DNA from: DASWRT01 sp036403035
Lineage (GTDB): Bacteria > Pseudomonadota > Alphaproteobacteria > ATCC43930 > CGMCC-115725
Assembly: GCA_036403035.1 (NCBI GenBank)
Contig: DASWRT010000138.1
Coordinates: 1-8,364, forward strand
DNA: 8,364 nucleotides
Direction of reading: 5' to 3'
Of this stretch, positions 1 through 4,938 are shown piece by piece. The stretch's first letter is position 1. Every line of letters starts with the position of its first letter. The notes under the pieces were generated by a model. That model made no database searches. It was given only the letters and a program-made list of their open reading frames with translations, and was not told the origin of the DNA. A program made the position numbers and the translations under genes.

Positions 1-1112
1 CCGAGGCGTACCACGAGGCCGGGGCCGACGCGATCCTGATCCACTCGAAGAAGTCGACCGCTTCCGAAATCCTGGCCTTCGCCGAGCGATGGGCGAACCG
101 CTGTCCGCTCGTGATCGTGCCGACGATGTATTACGCGACGCCGACCGACGCCTACCGGCAGGCCGGCATCTCGACGGTGATCTGGGCGAACCACAACCTG
201 CGCTCGGCGCTGACGGCGATGCGGCAGACCTGCAAGCTGATCCGCGAGACCGAGAGCCTCGTCGACCTCGAAGGCCGCGTCGCGAGCGTCAAGGACATCT
301 TCCGGCTGGTCGGCAACCACGAGCTGGAGGAGGCGGAGAAGCGCTATCTGCCGACGCGCGCCCGCACCGGCGCGATTGTCCTTGCGGCGTCGCGCGGCAG
401 CGCGCTCGGCGCGCTCACCGAAGACCGGCCGAAATGCATGGTCGACATCCGCGGCGAGCCGCTGCTGCACCGGCTCGTCGGGACGCTCCGCGACTCCGGC
501 GTGCGCGACGTGACGGTGGTGCGCGGCTACCGGAAGGAAGCGATCGCGCTGCCCGGCATCGCCACCGTCGACAATGACGCCTATGCGACGACCGGGGAGC
601 TTGCTTCGCTCGCCTGCGCGCTCGACCGGCTCGCGGGCGACTGCGTGGTGAGCTACGGCGACGTGCTCGTGCGCCGCTATATCCTCGACGGGCTGCTGGC
701 GGCCGAGGGCGACATCGTCGTCGCGGTCGATGCGCTGTGGCGCGAGCGGCGGCAGCGGCGCGCCGGAACCGGGGCGGCGTGGACGCGCGATCTCGCGGCG
801 ACGACGCAACCCTTCTCGGCGGATTATCTCGACGAGAGCCCGGTTTGCCTGCGGTCGGTCGCCAGCGATCTGCCGGAGGCGGAGACCGGCGGCGAGTGGA
901 TCGGCATGGTGCGCTTCAGCCCCGCGGGCGCGGAGCTTGCGCGTGCGGAGATCGAGGCGATCCGTGCCGAGGGGAGGCTCGATTCGGCCGACGTTCCGGC
1001 GCTGCTCACCCGCCTCGCCGCAAAGCACGAGGTACGCGTCCACTACGTCACCGGCCACTGGCTCGACGTCAACGATCTCGTCGACCTCGCCGACGCGCGG
1101 AACTTCCCGTAA
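1..1112 (+). CDS. aepX: Phosphoenolpyruvate mutase fused to a nucleotidyltransferase, 5' end missing
   Basis: This is the C-terminal 369 residues of a two-domain protein; the reading frame is open from base 3 and the start lies outside the window. The first part, to about base 355, is the end of a PEP mutase of the isocitrate lyase superfamily. It shows AGADAILIHSKK, VPTMYY, IWANHNLRSAL and VASVKDIFRLVGN, all typical of the family. PEP mutase converts phosphoenolpyruvate to phosphonopyruvate, the entry step to almost all natural phosphonates. From about base 366 an NTP-transferase domain follows: an N-terminal loop with LAASRGSALGALTEDRPK, then SYGDVLV (likely metal-binding Asp) and GHWLDVNDLVDLA near the end. 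Such fusions are known, and related enzymes activate 2-aminoethylphosphonate with CTP; that substrate is inferred here. The decarboxylase gene follows after 174 bases on the same strand. The GTG at base 111 is an internal codon, not the start. The PEP mutase active-site loop lies outside the window. Confidence 0.93.
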   Translation, partial: EAYHEAGADAILIHSKKSTASEILAFAERWANRCPLVIVPTMYYATPTDAYRQAGISTVIWANHNLRSALTAMRQTCKLIRETESLVDLEGRVASVKDIFRLVGNHELEEAEKRYLPTRARTGAIVLAASRGSALGALTEDRPKCMVDIRGEPLLHRLVGTLRDSGVRDVTVVRGYRKEAIALPGIATVDNDAYATTGELASLACALDRLAGDCVVSYGDVLVRRYILDGLLAAEGDIVVAVDALWRERRQRRAGTGAAWTRDLAATTQPFSADYLDESPVCLRSVASDLPEAETGGEWIGMVRFSPAGAELARAEIEAIRAEGRLDSADVPALLTRLAAKHEVRVHYVTGHWLDVNDLVDLADARNFP

Positions 1113-1132
1113 GCGCGCGACGCCGTACTGAT

Positions 1133-1170
1133 CTCCCTCTCCCGCCTGCGGGAGAGGGCCGGGGTGAGGG
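1133..1170 (+). repeat. Palindromic intergenic repeat, copy 1
   Basis: The core is a perfect 11-bp palindrome, CCCTCTCCCGC at 1135-1145 and its reverse complement at 1148-1158, with a 2-base CT loop. A GC-rich tail ending in GTGAGGG (1164-1170) follows. The unit recurs in opposite orientation at 1222-1259. Repeats of this kind are common between genes in proteobacteria, and their translations (PAGEGRGEG-like or ALSRRRER-like strings) often appear in spurious predicted proteins. A T-run lies at 1179-1184, about 20 bases beyond the stem, too far for a standard intrinsic terminator. Confidence 0.85.
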
Positions 1171-1221
1171 GAGTTTCCTTTTTTGCTTTCGATAATGATG
1201 ACCGAGCGTGCGGGCCGTCGG

Positions 1222-1259
1222 CCCTCATCCCAACCCTCTCCCGCAAGCGGGAGAGGGGG
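1222..1259 (-). repeat. Palindromic intergenic repeat, copy 2, inverted
   Basis: This is the same element as copy 1, reversed. Its core palindrome is CCCTCTCCCGC at 1234-1244 and GCGGGAGAGGG at 1247-1257, with an AA loop. Read on the minus strand it matches copy 1 at 33 of 38 positions by hand alignment, and all five differences are transitions. It ends 27 bases before the aepY start codon, so a transcript from aepX would carry two strong hairpins, or one long stem, just ahead of the aepY ribosome binding site. Confidence 0.85.
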
Positions 1260-1286
1260 CACGCGTGCTGCGGGAGTCCGTATGCC

Positions 1287-2435
1287 ATGATCGCCGCCGA
1301 CGATTTCCTCGCGCCGGCACGCGCCCGCGGCTTCGATTTCTACACCGGCGTGCCGTGCAGCTATCTGACGCCGCTGATCAATCGCGTGATCGGCGATCCC
1401 GGTCTCGCCTATGTCGGCGCGGCGAGCGAGGGCGAGGCGGTGGCGATCGCGGCGGGGGCGTGGCTCGCCGGCCGCGAGACCGTGGTGATGTGCCAGAACT
1501 CCGGTCTCGGCAACGCCGTCAACCCGCTGACCTCGCTCAATTACCCGTTCCGCATCCCGACCCTGCTCGTGACGACGTGGCGCGGCCAGCCGGGCGGTCC
1601 GAAGGACGAGCCGCAGCACGTGCTGATGGGCCGGATCACCGAGCGGCTGCTCGATACGATCGAGGTCGCGCACGCGCGGCTTCCGGCGGCGGTCGAGGCG
1701 ATCGGGCCTGCGCTCGACGCTGCGCAGGCGTACATGCGCGAACACGAGGTGCCGTATGCGTTCGTGATGGCGCACGGGACGATGCGGGACGACGGGCTGG
1801 AGCAGAGCCCGTTCGCGCCGCGCCCGCCGGGCGAGCGGCAGGATCTCGCGGAAGGCGGCGTGCGCCGGCCGTCGCGCGTCGCCGTGCTGGAGCGGGTGCT
1901 TGCCGTGCTGCCGGACAGCGCCGCCGTGATCGCGACGACCGGCAAGACTGGCCGCGAGCTGTTCACGCTCGCCGACCGGCCGCAGCATCTCTACAAGGTC
2001 GGCTCGATGGGCGGCGCCTCCGGCATGGGACTCGGCGTCGCCCTCAACGCCGGGCGCCGGCAAGTCATCGTGCTCGACGGCGACGGCGCGGCGCTGATGA
2101 AGCTCGGCGCGCTTGCCACGATCGGCGCCTACGCGCCGGAGAACCTCGTGCATGTCGTGCTCGACAACGGCGTTCACGACAGCACCGGCGGGCAGGCGAC
2201 GGTGTCGCCGGTCGTCGATTTCGCCGCCGTCGCGCTCGCCTGCGGCTATCGCCGCGCGGCGTCGTGCGACAGCGCGAGCGGCGTCGACGCGGCGCTCCGC
2301 GCGGCGCTCGCCTCGCCGGGACCGACGCTGATCCATGCGCGGATCGCGCCGGGCTCGATGGAAAAACTCGGCCGCCCGACAGTCGCGCCGCACGAGGTCG
2401 CACGGCGGTTCAAGGCATTCCTGGCAAGCCGATAG
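1287..2435 (+). CDS. aepY: Phosphonopyruvate decarboxylase (thiamine diphosphate dependent)
   Basis: This 382-residue protein is of normal length for the family. It decarboxylates phosphonopyruvate to phosphonoacetaldehyde, the irreversible step that pulls the unfavourable PEP mutase reaction forward. The N-terminal pyrimidine-binding domain has FYTGVPCSYLTPLIN (18-32) and AASEGEAVAIAAGAW (45-59), whose Glu48 is the probable cofactor-activating glutamate, then QNSGLGNAVNPLTSL (70-84). The C-terminal half has the thiamine diphosphate motif: GDG at 265-267 and, 26 residues later, Asn294 in LDNGVHDSTGGQ. I chose the ATG at 1287 because the protein homology begins there; GGGAG at 1272-1276 is a modest ribosome binding site. 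The ATG at 1164 in the same frame would add 41 residues encoded by the palindromic repeat and is rejected. The gene probably shares a transcript with aepX. A sulfopyruvate decarboxylase is a less likely alternative, given the PEP mutase next door. Confidence 0.94.
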   Translation: MIAADDFLAPARARGFDFYTGVPCSYLTPLINRVIGDPGLAYVGAASEGEAVAIAAGAWLAGRETVVMCQNSGLGNAVNPLTSLNYPFRIPTLLVTTWRGQPGGPKDEPQHVLMGRITERLLDTIEVAHARLPAAVEAIGPALDAAQAYMREHEVPYAFVMAHGTMRDDGLEQSPFAPRPPGERQDLAEGGVRRPSRVAVLERVLAVLPDSAAVIATTGKTGRELFTLADRPQHLYKVGSMGGASGMGLGVALNAGRRQVIVLDGDGAALMKLGALATIGAYAPENLVHVVLDNGVHDSTGGQATVSPVVDFAAVALACGYRRAASCDSASGVDAALRAALASPGPTLIHARIAPGSMEKLGRPTVAPHEVARRFKAFLASR

Positions 2436-2475
2436 AATCGGCGTCGGCGAGATTGCTGCCCGATCCGGATTGCGA

Positions 2476-2503
2476 TATATACAGAGATAAGAAATTGTAT
2501 ATA
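2476..2503 (+). promoter_or_regulatory. Probable VapBC operator overlapping the vapBC promoter
   Basis: A perfect 8-bp inverted repeat, TATATACA at 2476-2483 and TGTATATA at 2496-2503, has a 12-base spacer, so equivalent positions in the arms are about 20 bp apart, close to two helical turns. The surrounding 60 bases are only about 43% G+C in a window near 70%. It ends 12 bases before the vapB ATG. VapB antitoxins commonly bind inverted repeats at their own promoter, alone or with VapC; that this is such a site is inferred. No convincing -35/-10 pair can be fixed; the arms themselves look like -10 elements. Confidence 0.6.
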
Positions 2504-2515
2504 CCGGATGCGTCG

Positions 2516-2761
2516 ATGGCCATTTTCCTCAAGGACCCTGAAGTCGACAGACTGGCGCGGGAACTAGCCGAAATCGAGGGTACAAGCATCACTGATGCGA
2601 TCAGCCGCGCGCTGACTGAGCGCCGAGTGCGCCTTATCGATGCCCGCGAGGCGAAACGTCGGCGAGCCGATGCCGTGCTGGCTCGTCTCGATGCGCTGCC
2701 GGTACTCGACCCGCGGGATCACGCCGAGATGCTGTACGACGAGGATGGTCTGCCACGGTGA
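2516..2761 (+). CDS. vapB: VapB-type antitoxin (Rv0623-like family)
   Basis: This is an 81-residue antitoxin that should bind and silence the VapC toxin encoded next to it and repress the operon. The N-terminal half has the Rv0623-like pattern: a short strand (MAIFLKDPE), a helix with DRLARELAEIEG, then SITDAISRALTERR, consistent with a DNA-binding dimer. The middle is highly charged, and the C-terminus LPVLDPRDHAEMLYDEDGLPR is the kind of tail that occupies the toxin active site in this family. The ATG at 2516 is the only plausible start because the protein homology begins there. There is no clear Shine-Dalgarno sequence, and the leader must be very short if transcription starts at or near the upstream inverted repeat. 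It overlaps vapC by 4 bases (GTGA). The gene is less GC-rich than its neighbours (57% in a sampled 60 bases, against 73% in aepY). Confidence 0.9.
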   Translation: MAIFLKDPEVDRLARELAEIEGTSITDAISRALTERRVRLIDAREAKRRRADAVLARLDALPVLDPRDHAEMLYDEDGLPR

Positions 2762-3198
2762 CTGGAATCGTCGTCGACACCTCAGCGATCATGGCGGTAC
2801 TGCTCGGCGAACCGGATCGCACGACGTTTCACGAGATCCTGCTGGCGACCGCTCCGATCATGTCGACGGCGACCCGAGTCGAACTGAGTTGTACAGCGTT
2901 GAGCCGGTTTGGACCGGAACGCCTGCCGCTCGTTGATGACTTGCTCGGCTCTTACGAGATTCGCTTCGAGCCCGTCGACGACGCGCAAATGAAGGCGGCG
3001 CTCGCCGCTGCGGCGGTTTACGGACGGGGAAGGCGGGCCGCTCCGGCCGTGCTGAACTATGGCGACCTATTCAGCTATGCGTTGGCGAAAACGCGGAACA
3101 TGCCGCTGCTCTACAAGGGCGAAGATTTCGCCGCGACCGACATAGTGTCGGCGCTTTCCATAGTCCGCACGGCTATCAACGGCGCGTCGGAGTCGTAA
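2758..3198 (+). CDS. vapC: VapC-type PIN-domain ribonuclease toxin
   Basis: This 146-residue PIN-domain protein is probably a Mg2+-dependent RNase that stops translation when VapB is degraded. VapC enzymes typically cut tRNA or rRNA; the target here cannot be read from sequence. The acidic active site is intact: Asp7 in IVVDTSAIMAVLLGE, Glu42 in TRVELS, Asp103 in LNYGDLFSYALAK, and Asp123 and Asp128 in YKGEDFAATDI. It starts with GTG at 2758-2760, whose last two bases and the next A form the vapB stop codon, so translation is probably coupled. The C-terminus runs about 15 residues past the last conserved motif. Nothing suggests the toxin is broken. Together with vapB it forms a compact module between the phosphonate genes and prfC. 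Confidence 0.92.
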   Translation: MTGIVVDTSAIMAVLLGEPDRTTFHEILLATAPIMSTATRVELSCTALSRFGPERLPLVDDLLGSYEIRFEPVDDAQMKAALAAAAVYGRGRRAAPAVLNYGDLFSYALAKTRNMPLLYKGEDFAATDIVSALSIVRTAINGASES

Positions 3199-3270
3199 CC
3201 GACGCCCTCGCGATCTATGACTGTCGTCACCATCTTGGGTGCGACCTTCGCGCAATACACCGATCCCCGA

Positions 3271-3299
3271 TTGCCCACCAACCGCCCTCTCGGCTAGAC
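3271..3299 (+). promoter_or_regulatory. Possible prfC promoter with a very short or absent leader
   Basis: TTGCCC at 3271-3276 and CTAGAC at 3294-3299 are separated by 17 bases and weakly resemble a sigma-70 promoter. The expected transcription start is then within a few bases of the prfC ATG at 3309, which has no Shine-Dalgarno sequence in the preceding 20 bases. The -10 match is poor, so this is only a candidate. The rest of the 110-base gap between vapC and prfC shows nothing I can name. Confidence 0.3.
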
Positions 3300-3308
3300 A
3301 CCCACGCC

Positions 3309-4898
3309 ATGTCCGCGCTTTCCACCGAGGTCGCCAAGCGGCGCACCTTCGCGATCATCTCGCACCCCGACGCCGGCAAGACCACGCTGACGGAGAAGCT
3401 GCTGCTGTTCGGAGGTGCCATCCAGCTTGCGGGCGAGGTGAAGGCGCGCGGCGAGCGGCGGCGCGTGCGCTCGGACTGGATGGAAGTCGAGCGGCAGCGC
3501 GGCATCTCCGTCAGCTCGGCGGTGATGACGTTCGAGCATGACGGGCTGACCTACAACCTGCTCGATACGCCGGGCCACCAGGATTTCAGCGAGGACACGT
3601 ACCGGACGCTCACCGCGGTCGACAGCGCCGTGATGGTGCTCGACGCGGCCAAGGGCATCGAGGAGCAGACGCGCAAGCTCTTCGAGGTCTGCCGGCTGCG
3701 CGACGTGCCGATCATCACCTTCGTCAACAAGCTCGACCGCGAGGCGCGCGACCCGTTCGAGCTGCTGGACGAGATCGAGCGGACGCTGGCCCTCGACGTG
3801 ACCCCGGCCTCATGGCCGATCGGGATGGGGCGCGACTTCCGCGGCACCTACGATCTGTTCCATGACGCGCTGCTGCTGTTCGGCCGCGGCGAGGGCGAGC
3901 GCGTGACCGAACCCATCCGGTGCAGCGGCCTCGACGACCCGAAGCTGCGGGAATACCTGCCGGCCGAAGCGGTAGACAAGCTCGTCGAGGAAGTCGAGAT
4001 GGCGCGCGGGCTGTGCCCGGAGTTCGACTTGGACTCCTATCGCGCCGGGCACATGACGCCGGTGTTCTTCGGCAGCGCGCTCAACAATTTCGGCGTGCGC
4101 GAGCTGCTGCGCGGCGTCGCCGATCTGGCGCCGCCGCCGCGGCCGCAGCCGGCCGAGCCGCGCCCGATCGAGCCGGACGGAGGCAAGGTCAACGGCTTCG
4201 TCTTCAAGGTGCAGGCGAACATCGACCCGCAGCACCGCGACCGCATCGCGTTCCTGCGCGTCTGCTCCGGCAAATTCCGGCGCGGCATGAAGCTGAAGCA
4301 CGGCCGCTCGGGGCGGCTCATGTCCATCCAGAACCCGGTGTTCTTCCTGGCGCGCGACCGCAACCTCGCCGAGGAGGCGTGGCCGGGTGACATCATTGGC
4401 ATCCCGAACCACGGCGCGCTGCGCATCGGCGACACGCTGACCGAGGGCAACGAGGAAATCCGCGTCACCGGCATCCCGAACTTCGCGCCGGAGATCCTGC
4501 GCCGCGTGCGCGTCGAGGATCCGATGAAGACGAAGCATCTGCGCCGCGCGCTGGAGCAGCTCGCCGACGAGGGCGTGACGCGCATCTTCAAGCCGAACAC
4601 CGGCGGCGACTGGATCGTCGGCGTGGTCGGCGCGCTGCAACTCGACGTGCTCGCGGCGCGCGTGCGCGCCGAGTACGACCTCGGCATCAAGATGGAGCAG
4701 GCGCCGTATGAGACGGCGCGCTGGATGGACGCGGACGACCCGCTTCAGCTCAAGAAGTTCCTCGACGGCAACCGCTCGACGACCGCGGAGGACCATGACG
4801 GCGCCCCGGTCTTCCTCGCCCGCAACTCCTGGGAACTGCGCCGCACGATAGAGGAGTGGCCGGGCATCCGGTTCAGCGAGACGCGGGAGCAGCGTTAA
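3309..4898 (+). CDS. prfC: Peptide chain release factor 3 (RF3 GTPase)
   Basis: RF3 is a cytoplasmic translational GTPase that drives RF1 and RF2 off the ribosome after peptide release. The protein is 529 residues, the same length as the E. coli enzyme as I recall it, and reads collinearly with it. The GTP-binding elements are all present: P-loop SHPDAGKTT (18-26), switch I region ERQRGISVSSAVM (61-73), DTPGH (86-90), NKLD (140-143) and GSAL (255-258). DFSEDTYRTL (92-101) separates RF3 from EF-G. The central beta-barrel domain has GFVFKVQANIDPQHRDR (296-312) and TGIPNFAPEILRRVR (387-401); the last domain has VGALQLDVLAARVRAEY (440-456). The ATG at 3309 matches the family N-terminus (EVAKRRTFAIISHP). 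It is a single gene, 110 bases after vapC and convergent with the molybdenum hydroxylase operon 40 bases downstream. No truncation or frameshift is seen. Confidence 0.97.
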   Translation: MSALSTEVAKRRTFAIISHPDAGKTTLTEKLLLFGGAIQLAGEVKARGERRRVRSDWMEVERQRGISVSSAVMTFEHDGLTYNLLDTPGHQDFSEDTYRTLTAVDSAVMVLDAAKGIEEQTRKLFEVCRLRDVPIITFVNKLDREARDPFELLDEIERTLALDVTPASWPIGMGRDFRGTYDLFHDALLLFGRGEGERVTEPIRCSGLDDPKLREYLPAEAVDKLVEEVEMARGLCPEFDLDSYRAGHMTPVFFGSALNNFGVRELLRGVADLAPPPRPQPAEPRPIEPDGGKVNGFVFKVQANIDPQHRDRIAFLRVCSGKFRRGMKLKHGRSGRLMSIQNPVFFLARDRNLAEEAWPGDIIGIPNHGALRIGDTLTEGNEEIRVTGIPNFAPEILRRVRVEDPMKTKHLRRALEQLADEGVTRIFKPNTGGDWIVGVVGALQLDVLAARVRAEYDLGIKMEQAPYETARWMDADDPLQLKKFLDGNRSTTAEDHDGAPVFLARNSWELRRTIEEWPGIRFSETREQR

Positions 4899-4899
4899 A

Positions 4900-4934
4900 C
4901 AGCCCAGCCGACGTTTCACGGGCCGGCGGGGCTG
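4900..4934. terminator. Possible bidirectional hairpin between prfC and the hydroxylase operon
   Basis: CAGCCC (4900-4905) pairs with GGGCTG (4929-4934), and inside it, after one A/G mismatch, GCCG (4907-4910) pairs with CGGC (4924-4927), leaving a 13-base loop. It fills nearly all of the 40-base gap between two convergent genes, where a shared terminator would be expected. On the plus strand no T-run follows; on the minus strand TTTAA follows directly, so any intrinsic activity would favour the hydroxylase operon. Folding was judged by eye only. Confidence 0.4.
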
Positions 4935-4938
4935 ACGC

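Noticed and set aside
89..577. A 162-codon plus-strand frame inside the PEP mutase fusion gene
   Set aside because: It is an Arg-rich out-of-frame shadow; the overlapping frame shows clear PEP mutase and nucleotidyltransferase motifs.
1135..1184. The first palindrome as a rho-independent terminator of aepX
   Set aside because: The stem is strong, but the T-run begins about 20 bases after it, and the same palindrome recurs inverted nearby, which fits a dispersed repeat better.
2508..2515. An ATG at 2508 as the vapB start
   Set aside because: It is in a different frame from the antitoxin homology, which begins at the ATG at 2516.
1208..2761. A 517-codon open frame on the plus strand overlapping aepY and reading into vapB
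   Set aside because: Its first 430 codons are an Arg- and Ala-rich shadow of aepY with no recognisable domain; only the end, from 2516, is a real protein (VapB).
3810..4919. A 369-codon minus-strand frame opposite prfC
   Set aside because: It is the antisense shadow of a GC-rich gene; its composition is dominated by Arg, Ala, Val and His with no domain, and prfC is certain on the other strand.
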